From contig NZ_JAQISN010000001.1 of assembly GCF_037450285.1 (NCBI RefSeq), positions 1,302,001-1,366,000 on the forward strand: 64,000 nt of DNA. The letters are read 5' to 3'. The notes beneath the pieces are model-generated. The model saw nothing but the letters and a program-made list of their open reading frames with translations. It was not told the DNA's origin and searched no databases. Each line of letters begins with the position of its first letter. The first letter of the stretch is position 1. The DNA comes from Erwinia sp. SLM-02. Its GTDB lineage: Bacteria; Pseudomonadota; Gammaproteobacteria; Enterobacterales; Enterobacteriaceae. Position numbers and translations under genes: made by a program. Shown here one piece after another: positions 42,993-51,456 of the stretch.

Positions 42993-43015
42993 AAGGCCGC
43001 GCAAGCGGCCTTTTT
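42993..43015. other. attR core of the prophage
   Basis: Exact copy of the 23-bp repeat at 8523-8545, again a complete hairpin with a T run, 106 bases after int. The 243 bases between int and btuC contain only this and the ordinary approach to btuC. Confidence 0.92.
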
Positions 43016-43129
43016 TCATTCAAGTGTGAAACGATCCCGGTCGAAGCGCGTATCTGTGGTCGACAAGGCTTCCATTTTTGCCATTTCCCTCTAAAATTAA
43101 CTCTCTGTTTTCTCTGAAAAACACCGGTT

Positions 43130-44110
43130 ATGACCCTGCTTTCCCAACAGATTACGCGTGCAAAACGGCGGTCAAGAATTTGGCTCAGCGCGCTGACGGT
43201 TTTTTGCCTGCTCCTGCTGTTGCTCAGCCTGTGTGCGGGCGATCGCTGGATCCCGCCAACGCGCTGGCTGACGGCCGACGCCGACCTTTTCGTCTGGCAG
43301 CTGCGGCTGCCGCGCACGCTGGCGGTACTGCTGGTGGGGGCGACGCTGGCGGTTGCCGGTGCAACGATGCAGGCGCTGTTTAATAATCCGCTCTCTGAAC
43401 CAGGCCTGCTGGGCGTCTCCGCCGGCGCGGGCGTCGGGCTGGTGCTGGCGGTATTTGTCGGCAACGGCGAGCCGTGGGTGATGAGCGTCAGCGCTATTGC
43501 CGGCGCGCTGTTTATCACGCTGCTGCTGCTGCGTTTCGCCCGAAGGCATCTTTCCGGCAGCCGTCTGCTGCTGGCCGGGGTGGCGCTGGGGATTGTCTGT
43601 AGCGCGATCATGACCTGGGCGGTTTATTTCAGCAGCAGCCTCGATCTGCGTCAGCTGATGTACTGGATGATGGGCGGCTTCGGCGGGATTGGCTGGAACG
43701 AGCGCTGGCTGATGCTGGCGCTGCTGCCGGTGTTAATCTGGCTGACGACCCGCGCGAGGATCCTCAACCTGCTGGCGCTGGGCGAAACCTCCGCCCGCCA
43801 GCTTGGGCTGCCGCTGGTTCTGTGGCGCAGCCTGCTGGTGCTGGCGATTGGCTGGCTGGTAGGGGTCAGCGTGGCGCTGGCCGGAGCGATAGGCTTTATT
43901 GGTCTGGTCATACCGCACATACTGCGTCTGAACGGCCTGAGCGATCACCGTACTCTTTTGCCGGGCTGTGCCCTTGCCGGGGCGGGCGTTCTGCTGGCGG
44001 CGGATATTATCGCCCGCGTGGCGCTGAATTCCGCCGAGCTGCCGGTGGGGGTGGTGACCGCCACGCTGGGCGCACCGATCTTTATCTGGTTATTATTAAG
44101 CAACCGCTAG
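43130..44110 (+). CDS. btuC: Vitamin B12 ABC transporter permease
   Basis: 326 residues with about ten membrane helices, of the FecCD/BtuC family. Hallmarks are RLPRTLAVLLVGATLAVAGATMQALFNNPLSEPGLLGVSAGAG and the LAGAIGFIGLVIPHILR coupling region. With BtuD it imports cobalamin handed over by periplasmic BtuF. It is followed by btuE and btuD, as in E. coli. Confidence 0.97.
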   Translation: MTLLSQQITRAKRRSRIWLSALTVFCLLLLLLSLCAGDRWIPPTRWLTADADLFVWQLRLPRTLAVLLVGATLAVAGATMQALFNNPLSEPGLLGVSAGAGVGLVLAVFVGNGEPWVMSVSAIAGALFITLLLLRFARRHLSGSRLLLAGVALGIVCSAIMTWAVYFSSSLDLRQLMYWMMGGFGGIGWNERWLMLALLPVLIWLTTRARILNLLALGETSARQLGLPLVLWRSLLVLAIGWLVGVSVALAGAIGFIGLVIPHILRLNGLSDHRTLLPGCALAGAGVLLAADIIARVALNSAELPVGVVTATLGAPIFIWLLLSNR

Positions 44111-44152
44111 CCGTGCTTTCGGCTGGTCATCCACGTTAAACAGGAAAATTCA

Positions 44153-44698
44153 ATGAGCATTTTTGCAACAGAACTGACTACGCTGGACGGTGAAAAAACC
44201 ACGCTGGCACAGTGGCAGGGCGATGTCCTGCTGGTAGTGAACGTCGCCTCAAAATGTGGCCTGACGCCGCAGTACGCTCAGCTGGAGAGCCTGCAAAAGG
44301 CCTGGCATGAACAGGGCCTGACGGTACTGGGATTCCCCTGCAATGCATTTCTGGAGCAGGAGCCGGGAACCGACGCGGAAATAAAAACCTTCTGCAGCAC
44401 CACCTACGGCGTCACGTTCCCGATGTTCAGCAAAATTGAGGTTAACGGTCCGCAGCGCCACCCGCTGTATGCGCAGCTGGTTGCCGCCCAGCCGCAGGCC
44501 TTGGCGCCGCAGGGCAGCGGATTCCTTGAGCGTATGACCAGCAAAGGCCGCGCGCCGAAGCAGCCGGGCGACATTCTGTGGAACTTCGAAAAATTCCTGA
44601 TTGGCCGCGACGGTCGGGTACTGCAGCGCTTCTCGCCGGATATGGAGCCGGAAGATGAGGTGGTGGTCAGCGCAATCAAACAGGCGCTGGCAGGCTAA
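44153..44698 (+). CDS. btuE: Thioredoxin/glutathione peroxidase BtuE
   Basis: 181 residues of the glutathione peroxidase family. The peroxidatic Cys is C35 (NVASKCGLTPQY), with the WNFEKFLIGRDG motif carrying the active-site Trp and Asn. It reduces peroxides and is not needed for B12 uptake despite its place in the operon. The stop overlaps the btuD start (TAAATG). Confidence 0.96.
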   Translation: MSIFATELTTLDGEKTTLAQWQGDVLLVVNVASKCGLTPQYAQLESLQKAWHEQGLTVLGFPCNAFLEQEPGTDAEIKTFCSTTYGVTFPMFSKIEVNGPQRHPLYAQLVAAQPQALAPQGSGFLERMTSKGRAPKQPGDILWNFEKFLIGRDGRVLQRFSPDMEPEDEVVVSAIKQALAG

Positions 44699-45439
44699 AT
44701 GCGACTGGATATCCGCCACGTTGCCGTTGCCCGGCGCCTGTATCCCTTCAGCGCCAACGTTGCCAGCGGTCAGCTGATCCACCTGGTCGGGCCGAACGGC
44801 GCGGGGAAAAGCTCGCTGCTGGCCTCCCTTGCGGGGTTGCTCAGCGCGCAGGGAGAGATCCGGCTTAACGGTGAACCGCTGGCGGAGTGGTCCGGTCCGC
44901 GTCTGGCCCGCCATCGCGGATATCTGCCACAGCAGCAGCAGGCTTCGCTGCAAATGCCGGTCTGGCACTATCTGCTGATGCACCAGCAGCAAAACGACGC
45001 CGACGGCGAGCGGCGGCTGATGCACTTTACCGATGCGCTGCAGATTAGCGATAAGCTGCAGCGCCCGCTGGGGCAGCTTTCCGGCGGCGAGTGGCAGCGG
45101 GTCCGGCTTGCCGCCGTATTTTTCCAGGTCAGCCAGCCGGAGGGGCAGCTGCTGCTGCTGGATGAGCCGATGACCGGCCTGGATATCGGCCAGCAGGCGG
45201 TCTTTGACCGTCTGCTTCCCGATCTGCGCGATCGCGGCGTGACGGTGATCATGAGCAGCCACGATCTGAATCACTCGCTGCGCCATGCCGACGGAGCCTG
45301 GCTGATGCGGCCCGGACAGCCTGCGCTGATCGGTACTCCGCAACAGGTTCTGACGCCGGAACATCTGTCTGCGCTGTATCAGGTGCCTTTTCGTCAGCTG
45401 GACGTAGAAGGGCGGCCTTTTCTGGCCACGTTCGCCTGA
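44699..45439 (+). CDS. btuD: Vitamin B12 ABC transporter ATPase
   Basis: 246 residues. Walker A GPNGAGKSSLL (33-43), signature LSGGEWQRVRLA, Walker B LLLLDEPMTGLD, H-loop SSHDLNH. It powers BtuC. It directly follows btuE. Confidence 0.97.
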   Translation: MRLDIRHVAVARRLYPFSANVASGQLIHLVGPNGAGKSSLLASLAGLLSAQGEIRLNGEPLAEWSGPRLARHRGYLPQQQQASLQMPVWHYLLMHQQQNDADGERRLMHFTDALQISDKLQRPLGQLSGGEWQRVRLAAVFFQVSQPEGQLLLLDEPMTGLDIGQQAVFDRLLPDLRDRGVTVIMSSHDLNHSLRHADGAWLMRPGQPALIGTPQQVLTPEHLSALYQVPFRQLDVEGRPFLATFA

Positions 45440-45512
45440 TGGGGCGCTGACGTTGCCAGCACGGCGATTTTGCCGCTAAAGTTAATATCCCGACTCCAGA
45501 GGATGGTGTGCT

Positions 45513-45971
45513 ATGCGTTACTGGTTTGTGCTGATGATTGTAATCCTTGCCGGCTGCAGCAGTCATGCACCCCCGCCAAAAACGCAGCTTGCCGATCGGA
45601 TCATGGTCATTGCACAGCTTGACGATCAGCTTTCACAGTGGCACGGCACCCCTTATCGCTACGGGGGAATGAGCCGGGGCGGGGTCGACTGTTCGGGGTT
45701 TGTTTATCTGACCTTCCGCGATCGCTTTGATTTACAGCTGCCGCGAGCCACGTCCGCGCAGACGGATATTGGTACGCGTATCAGTAAGGATGACCTGCTG
45801 CCCGGCGATCTGGTGTTTTTCAAAACCGGCAGCGGTGAAAACGGCCTGCACGTCGGCATTTACGACACGGATAATCAGTTTATCCACGCGTCGACCAGCC
45901 AGGGCGTGATGCGATCCTCGCTGGATAACGTTTACTGGCGCAAAGTGTTCTGGCAGGCGCGACGAATTTAA
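45513..45971 (+). CDS. nlpC: NlpC/P60 lipoprotein peptidase
   Basis: 152 residues. Signal peptide with lipobox LAGC (lipid-modified C15). Catalytic C60 (GVDCSGFVYL), H113 (GLHVGIY) and H125 (FIHAST) make the NlpC/P60 triad. Predicted to cleave peptide stems of peptidoglycan from a membrane anchor. The btuCED-nlpC-selO order is as in E. coli. Confidence 0.95.
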   Translation: MRYWFVLMIVILAGCSSHAPPPKTQLADRIMVIAQLDDQLSQWHGTPYRYGGMSRGGVDCSGFVYLTFRDRFDLQLPRATSAQTDIGTRISKDDLLPGDLVFFKTGSGENGLHVGIYDTDNQFIHASTSQGVMRSSLDNVYWRKVFWQARRI

Positions 45972-46138
45972 CCGGACAAGCGCTGTGTTGACCGGCTTTG
46001 CAGGCCTGTTCATCCGATGTCGCGGGAAGAAAGCCGAATAACCCTTCATACTCTCCGTGTTTTATCCACGCTCCGCGATTTACACTAGCTCCAGCACCTG
46101 CCGGCGGGGATGATCCCGCGGGCACTGATGGAGACAGC

Positions 46139-47578
46139 ATGCAATTTAATAATACCTGGTTCCAGGAACTGAGCGGCTGCTACAGCGCCGTATCGCCCAC
46201 TCCGCTGGCGAATCCTCGCCTTCTGTACCGCAACGCGGCGCTGGCGCATGAGCTTGGCCTGAGCGACGACCTGTTCAGCGCGGAGAATGTGGGGCTGTGG
46301 AGTGGCGATCGCCTGATGGACGGCATGCAGCCGCTGGCGCAGGTTTACAGCGGTCATCAGTTCGGCGTCTGGGCCGGACAGCTCGGTGACGGGCGCGGGC
46401 TGCTGCTCGGTGAACAGCAGCTGGCCGACGGGCGTAAAGTGGACTGGCACCTTAAGGGAGCCGGGCTGACGCCCTGGTCGCGAATGGGCGACGGGCGTGC
46501 GGTGCTGCGTTCCACGCTGCGTGAATTCCTGGCCTCGGAAGCCATGCACGCGCTGGGTATTCCCACTACCCGTGCACTGACCATCGTCGCCAGCGATGAG
46601 CCGGTCTACCGTGAAACGGCCGAGCGGGGCGCCATGCTGCTGCGGATCGCGGAGAGCCACCTGCGCTTTGGTCACTTCGAACATTTTTACTACGCGGGCA
46701 ATCAGCAAAAAGTGACCGAACTGGCCGACTACGCCATTCGCCACCACTGGCCGCATCTGCAGCAGGAGGCGGATAAATACCTGCTGTGGTTCAGCGACGT
46801 GGTGAAACGCACCGCGCGGCTGATTGCCAGCTGGCAGAGCGTGGGGTTTGCGCACGGCGTCATGAATACCGATAACATGTCGATCCTCGGCCTGACGCTG
46901 GACTACGGTCCTTACGGTTTCCTGGACGACTATCAGCCCGGCTTTATCTGCAACCACACCGACCATCAGGGGCGCTACAGTTTTGAAAATCAACCGATGA
47001 TCGGGCTGTGGAATCTGAACCGCCTGGCCCATGCGCTTTCCGGCCTGATGACTACCGAGCAGCTTAAACAGGCGCTGGCCCACTACGAGCCTGAACTGAT
47101 GCGCGCCTGGGGTGAAAAAATGCGGGCGAAGCTGGGGCTGATGACCGCCGACAAACACGACAACGATATCCTGACCGGCCTGCTGTCGTTGATGACGCGG
47201 GAAGGCAGCGACTATACCCGCACCTTCCGCCTGTTAAGTGACAGTGAACAGCAGCAGTCACGCTCTCCGCTGCGCGATGAGTTTATCGATCGCGAGGCGT
47301 TTGACGGCTGGTACAACGTCTGGCGGCAGCGGGTACTGCAGGAAGAGCAGAGCGATGCCGATCGTCAGCGGGCGATGAAGCAGGCTAACCCGGCGGTGGT
47401 GTTACGTAACTATCTGGCGCAGCAGGCCATCGAGAAGGCTGAGGAGGACGATATCAGCGCGCTGGCGAGACTCCACCAGGCGCTGTCGAATCCGTTTGAA
47501 GACGTTGAAGCATACGGCGATCTGGCGCGTCGACCGCCGGACTGGGGTAAAAAAATCGAGGTCAGCTGCTCCAGCTAG
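46139..47578 (+). CDS. selO: Protein adenylyltransferase SelO (YdiU)
   Basis: A 479-residue pseudokinase that transfers AMP from ATP to protein side chains, linked to redox stress. The ATP-binding region is WHLKGAGLTPWSRMGDGRAVLRSTLREFLASEAM and the metal-binding HGVMNTDNMSILGLTLDYGPYGFLDDY. It ends SCSS, the bacterial counterpart of the redox-active C-terminus. The ATG at 46139 has GGAGAC upstream and gives the E. coli length; the frame is open upstream but not conserved. It converges on hmuV with a 4-base overlap. Confidence 0.95.
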   Translation: MQFNNTWFQELSGCYSAVSPTPLANPRLLYRNAALAHELGLSDDLFSAENVGLWSGDRLMDGMQPLAQVYSGHQFGVWAGQLGDGRGLLLGEQQLADGRKVDWHLKGAGLTPWSRMGDGRAVLRSTLREFLASEAMHALGIPTTRALTIVASDEPVYRETAERGAMLLRIAESHLRFGHFEHFYYAGNQQKVTELADYAIRHHWPHLQQEADKYLLWFSDVVKRTARLIASWQSVGFAHGVMNTDNMSILGLTLDYGPYGFLDDYQPGFICNHTDHQGRYSFENQPMIGLWNLNRLAHALSGLMTTEQLKQALAHYEPELMRAWGEKMRAKLGLMTADKHDNDILTGLLSLMTREGSDYTRTFRLLSDSEQQQSRSPLRDEFIDREAFDGWYNVWRQRVLQEEQSDADRQRAMKQANPAVVLRNYLAQQAIEKAEEDDISALARLHQALSNPFEDVEAYGDLARRPPDWGKKIEVSCSS

Positions 47579-48354
47579 CGGCGCAGAGCCACCTGAGGCA
47601 CCCCTTCGATCTGATGCGGGTGCACCATCACGTCGGCGTGATACCAGCGCGTCAGCGTCTCTTCATCCAGCACGCCGGCCGGCGTGCCTTCCGCCACCAG
47701 TTTCCCCTGCGCCAGCAGCATCACCCGATCCGACCACAGCGAGGCGAGGTTCAGGTCGTGCAGCACGCAGCAGACGCTCAGCGGATGCTGCTGGGTCAGC
47801 TGCGACAGCAGGCGCAGCAGGTGCTGCTGATGGTAGAGATCCAGCGCGGAGGTAGGTTCATCGAGGAACAGCCAGCCGCGCGGGCCATCCTTCTGCCACA
47901 GCTGCGCCAGCGCGCGGGCAAGCTGCACCCGCTGCTGTTCCCCGCCGGACAGCTGCAGGAAGTCACGACCGGCCAGGTTCGAACAGCCGGTCAGCGCCAT
48001 CACTTCCTGAACCACGGCTTTTTGCGGCTGGCCGGGCCAGGGCGCACGACCCATCGCCACCACATCGGCCACGCTGAGCGGGAAGGTCATATTGCTCTGC
48101 TGACGCATGACCGCACGCTGCTGCGACAGTTTTGCCGGTGACCAGGCCGCCAGCGGCTTGCCGTTCAGCGTACAGTGGCCGCGCTGCGGTGCGTAAAAGC
48201 CGGTCAGCAGGCGCAGCAGGGTGGATTTCCCCGCGCCGTTGGGGCCGATCAGCGACACCAGCTCGCCGGGGCGCAGGCTGAGGGAGATATCCTCAATCAG
48301 CCAGCGCTGCCCGAGCTGATAGCTTATACCGTTAGCCGTTAATAACTCAGCCAT
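47575..48354 (-). CDS. hmuV: Hemin ABC transporter ATPase
   Basis: 259 residues of the HmuV/FecE group. Walker A GPNGAGKSTLLRLL, signature LSGGEQQRVQLA, Walker B GWLFLDEPTSALD. It drives haem import through HmuU. It overlaps hmuU by 8 bases and ends the operon. Confidence 0.95.
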   Translation of the reverse strand: MAELLTANGISYQLGQRWLIEDISLSLRPGELVSLIGPNGAGKSTLLRLLTGFYAPQRGHCTLNGKPLAAWSPAKLSQQRAVMRQQSNMTFPLSVADVVAMGRAPWPGQPQKAVVQEVMALTGCSNLAGRDFLQLSGGEQQRVQLARALAQLWQKDGPRGWLFLDEPTSALDLYHQQHLLRLLSQLTQQHPLSVCCVLHDLNLASLWSDRVMLLAQGKLVAEGTPAGVLDEETLTRWYHADVMVHPHQIEGVPQVALRR

Positions 48355-49348
48355 TCAGACCTCCACGACGGCGCAGGATCAGCCACAGGAACCACGGGCC
48401 GCCGATCAGGCTGGTCAGCAGGCCAACGGGCATTTCCGCCGGCGCAACCAGCGTTCGGGCCAGCGTGTCCGACACCAGCAGCAGGATCGCACCGCTGAGC
48501 AGCGAAGAGGGCAGCAGCCAGCGATGATCGCCGCCGAGCCAGAAGCGCATCAGGTGCGGCACCACCAGGCCGATAAAGCCAATAATCCCGCTCACCGACA
48601 CCGCCGCGGCGACCAGCAGGGCGCTGAGCACCAGCAGGTAGCGCTGGGTGCGCGGCACGTCGACGCCAAGATAGTGCGCCTCCTCCTCGCCGAGCTGCAG
48701 CAGGTTCAGGCGGCCGGCAAGGCGCTGCACCAGCACCATCGCCGGTAACACCACCGAGGCGCAGACCAGCACGGTAGGCCACTGCGCGGAGCTGAGGCTG
48801 CCCATTCCCCACAGTGACAGCTGACGCAGCTGCTGATCGGTACTGACCCAGGAGAGCACGCCCACCGCTGCGGCGCAGAGCGCGTTGATCGCAATACCGA
48901 CCAGCAGCAGGCGGCTCAGCCCGCTGAAGCCCTGACGGCTGAGCAGAAAAATCAGCACCGTTACGGCGATACTGCCGATAAATGCCGCCAGCAGCGGCAC
49001 ATACAGCGCAAAGATCCCCGGCAGCGAGACGGACATCACGATGGAGAAGGCCACCGCCAGTGCCGCACCGCTGCTGATCCCCAGCAGGCCGGGGTCGGCC
49101 AGCGGGTTGCGAAACAGCCCCTGCATCACGCAGCCGGAGAGCGCCAGCGCGCCGCCCACGACCACCGCCAGCAGCACGCGCGGCAGACGAATGGTAAACC
49201 AGATCTGCCACAGGCTGCTGTCGGTCCCGGCGTGCCATAGCATCGGCAGCGACAGCTTCATCGCCCCGATGTTGGCAGCGCTGACGGCCAGGGTCAGCAG
49301 CAGCAGCAGCAAAATGCCCAGCCAGCGTAGGGCGCGTGCTGACATCAC
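48347..49348 (-). CDS. hmuU: Hemin ABC transporter permease
   Basis: 333 residues, FecCD family, about ten membrane helices. Hallmarks: IRLPRVLLAVVVGGALALSGCVMQGLFRNPLADPGLLGISSGAA and VSGIIGFIGLVVPHLMRFWLG. It overlaps hmuT by 4 bases. Confidence 0.95.
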   Translation of the reverse strand: MMSARALRWLGILLLLLLTLAVSAANIGAMKLSLPMLWHAGTDSSLWQIWFTIRLPRVLLAVVVGGALALSGCVMQGLFRNPLADPGLLGISSGAALAVAFSIVMSVSLPGIFALYVPLLAAFIGSIAVTVLIFLLSRQGFSGLSRLLLVGIAINALCAAAVGVLSWVSTDQQLRQLSLWGMGSLSSAQWPTVLVCASVVLPAMVLVQRLAGRLNLLQLGEEEAHYLGVDVPRTQRYLLVLSALLVAAAVSVSGIIGFIGLVVPHLMRFWLGGDHRWLLPSSLLSGAILLLVSDTLARTLVAPAEMPVGLLTSLIGGPWFLWLILRRRGGLNG

Positions 49349-50166
49349 TTAATGGTTTCCGCGGTCTGACGCAGTTTCAGAATGGCGGCCGGCGTATCAA
49401 TACCGAAGCCCAGCAGCGCCATATCATCCACCACCAGCAGCTGTTTATTTTTCGCCGCCGGCGTCAGCGCCAGGCCAGGCAGCTTCCACAGGTTTGCCTC
49501 GCCACCGACGGTTTTCAGGCCATCCGTGGTGATCACAATCAGCTGAGGGGCACTGGCCACCACGCCTTCCTGAGACAGTGCCTGGTAACGGGTTACCGCT
49601 GCCATGGCATTTTGCAGACCTGCCGCGGCGATCGCGCTGTCGGCAGAGGTACCGCTGCCTGCGGCCAGCGTGCCCATGCCCTGATGCGCGAGGATAAACA
49701 GCACTTTCACCGGCAGCGGTGTCTTCGGAATGCTGGCCAGTTCGGTGGAGATTTTTGCCTGCAGCGCTTTACCTTCCTGCTCGCGGTGCAGTGCGGTCGC
49801 CACCGTGGCAATTTTCTCATTGATGGCGGAAACGTCGGTTTTACCGGTCACGTCGACCACTTTGACGCCGTTCTTCGCCACCTGCTCCAGTGCCAGCGCC
49901 GGTTTTGCCAGCTCGGTAGTCAGCACCAGTGTCGGTTTCAGCGCCAGAATCCCTTCCGGGTTGAGCATGCGCATATAGCCGACGTCGGGCAGCTTTTTCA
50001 CTTCTTCCGGATGCAGGCTGGTGGTGTCGCGCGCGACCAGATCCTTCTGGCCGTTAAGCGCATAGATAATCTGGGTCACATCACCGCCGATGCTGACGAT
50101 ACGCTCGGCGGCCAGGGTAGAAAACGACAACGGCAAAACGCAAAGCGCGGCTAACCATGATTTCAT
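49345..50166 (-). CDS. hmuT: Periplasmic hemin-binding protein
   Basis: 273 residues with a signal peptide (MKSWLAALCVLPLSFSTLAA before ERIVSIGGDVT). Cluster A substrate-binding fold; the Tyr of VGYMRMLNPEG is the likely haem ligand. The start ATG at 50166 overlaps the hmuS stop (ATGA). Confidence 0.94.
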   Translation of the reverse strand: MKSWLAALCVLPLSFSTLAAERIVSIGGDVTQIIYALNGQKDLVARDTTSLHPEEVKKLPDVGYMRMLNPEGILALKPTLVLTTELAKPALALEQVAKNGVKVVDVTGKTDVSAINEKIATVATALHREQEGKALQAKISTELASIPKTPLPVKVLFILAHQGMGTLAAGSGTSADSAIAAAGLQNAMAAVTRYQALSQEGVVASAPQLIVITTDGLKTVGGEANLWKLPGLALTPAAKNKQLLVVDDMALLGFGIDTPAAILKLRQTAETIK

Positions 50167-51194
50167 GCTGAAACTTCCTCGCTGCTGAGAGTGGCTAACT
50201 GTTCGCGCCACAGACTCTGTTCCGGCTGGCCTTCGCTGCGCTGGCCGTAGAGCTGCGCAATCTGCGTGCCGTCTGCGGCAAACAGCTCAAGGCTGGTAAC
50301 AATGCCGTCGGCGGTTGGCTTGCGGGTGATCCAGGTTTCGGCAATTTCCAGCTCCTGCAGATGCAGGGTGAAGGCCGTGTTGAAGATGTTAAGCCAGTTG
50401 TGCATCGGCACCAGCTTCTCAATGACGCCGGTGAAGATCTGGGTGCAGGCACGGTTGCTGACGAAAATCATGATTTCGTTCCCGTCCTGCTTTGCCGTTT
50501 CCAGCAGCGAAGCCAGCGATGCGTTGCTAACGCGCGTAGCCAGATCGTCGGCGACGGCGCGGAAGGCCTGCTGGCGAGAGACATTATGACGTTTCAGCAG
50601 GCGGAAGAACTGGTGCACATCGGTCATCGCGCGCCATTCACTTTCCAGCAGCGCGGCATCAACGTTTTCTGCAAAGGCCGCTGGCTCGGCGGCGGCAACG
50701 TGGAAGTCGGCAGCAGGATCGGCCTTAAATTCCGCCAGCACCGTCTGCCAGGCCTCTTTATCGGTATTGTCCGTTGCGTACACTTTCAGCACCGCGTCGC
50801 CCTGGCGATCGAAGAACTGAATGCTTTGACGCTCACCGTGCCCGGTCATTTCCTGCAGGTGAAATACGCTGGCCCACTGATTAACGAAGACGCGGAGATC
50901 CAGTGCGCGTGGGTTGAGGACGATCCCGGCATGTTCGTTGATATGGATATTGTTAAACGTGCCCAGCTGCTCGTGAACCGCATACTCGTTGCGGGTGATG
51001 CATTTGGTTTCACCGACTTTTTCCAGCGCGTGCAGCAGCTCGCGCATCGCAGGGCGCAGCGGCGCGGCCTGATGACCCACCCGTGCTGCGGTCAGCTCGG
51101 CTTCGCTGATCCCCATCAGCGCGGCAAGGTCGCGGGCATATTTTTTAGGATGCTCTTCTTTTAATTCAATATAACGTTGATAGTGCGCTGTCAT
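50163..51194 (-). CDS. hmuS: Hemin-degrading/transfer factor HmuS
   Basis: 343 residues in two similar halves, as in HemS/HmuS/ChuS. Typical pieces are KYARDLAALMGISEAELTAARVG, NIHINEHAGIVLNPRALDLRVFVNQWASVF and IFVSNRACTQIFTGVIEKLVPMHNWLNIFN. It handles haem in the cytoplasm. It is the first gene of the cluster; no TonB-dependent receptor (hmuR) or hemP is adjacent. Confidence 0.94.
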   Translation of the reverse strand: MTAHYQRYIELKEEHPKKYARDLAALMGISEAELTAARVGHQAAPLRPAMRELLHALEKVGETKCITRNEYAVHEQLGTFNNIHINEHAGIVLNPRALDLRVFVNQWASVFHLQEMTGHGERQSIQFFDRQGDAVLKVYATDNTDKEAWQTVLAEFKADPAADFHVAAAEPAAFAENVDAALLESEWRAMTDVHQFFRLLKRHNVSRQQAFRAVADDLATRVSNASLASLLETAKQDGNEIMIFVSNRACTQIFTGVIEKLVPMHNWLNIFNTAFTLHLQELEIAETWITRKPTADGIVTSLELFAADGTQIAQLYGQRSEGQPEQSLWREQLATLSSEEVSA

Positions 51195-51330
51195 TGCTGC
51201 TCCTCACAAAGTTCACCCACCGACAATCGCAATCGTCAGTGACAATCATTAACACTGATGGCCCATAAAATCATGACCGTCGATCGCATTCTGGATCGCG
51301 ATCGCACCGAATAGCCGTTGGAAGTAAAAG

Positions 51331-51363
51331 GATATTCATTATCAAAATGATAATCATTATCAG
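51331..51363. promoter_or_regulatory. Fur boxes upstream of hmuS
   Basis: ATGATAATCATTATCAG (51347-51363) is an almost perfect Fur half-site pair, overlapped by ATTATCA-AAA-TGATAAT on its left. It is about 150 bases before hmuS. A weaker Fur-like stretch (TTAATGATTGTC on the minus strand, around 51243-51254) is closer to the gene. Iron repression of the haem operon is expected. Confidence 0.85.
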
Positions 51364-51456
51364 GGAAAGATGGCGGTAATCAAGCAGAAATTCAGCATAT
51401 TGATGGCGGAGAGCAGAGAAGGTGAAGGACTGGCCATAAAATGGCCAGCCGGAGGA

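Larger units (their letters stand above)
8523..43015. mobile_element. P2-type prophage in the ihfA terminator
   Basis: A complete temperate phage of the P2 group (Peduoviridae), about 34.5 kb. From left to right it runs attL, ogr, D, an inverted tail block FI-FII-E-T-U, an ars cargo cluster, the tail-tip genes, I-J-W-V-S-R, lysis genes, X, L-M-N-O, divergent P-Q, cos, a cargo gene, A, dam, early genes, cox, C, cargo genes, int and attR. Gene order matches P2 except for the inverted block and the cargo. All packaging, capsid, tail, lysis, replication and integration genes read without frameshift, apart from the programmed shift in E. Confidence 0.97.

Noticed and set aside
48339..49238. 299-codon minus-strand frame inside hmuU
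   Set aside because: It is a GC-driven shadow in another frame (Ala/Gly/Arg-rich); hmuU fits the permease family fully.
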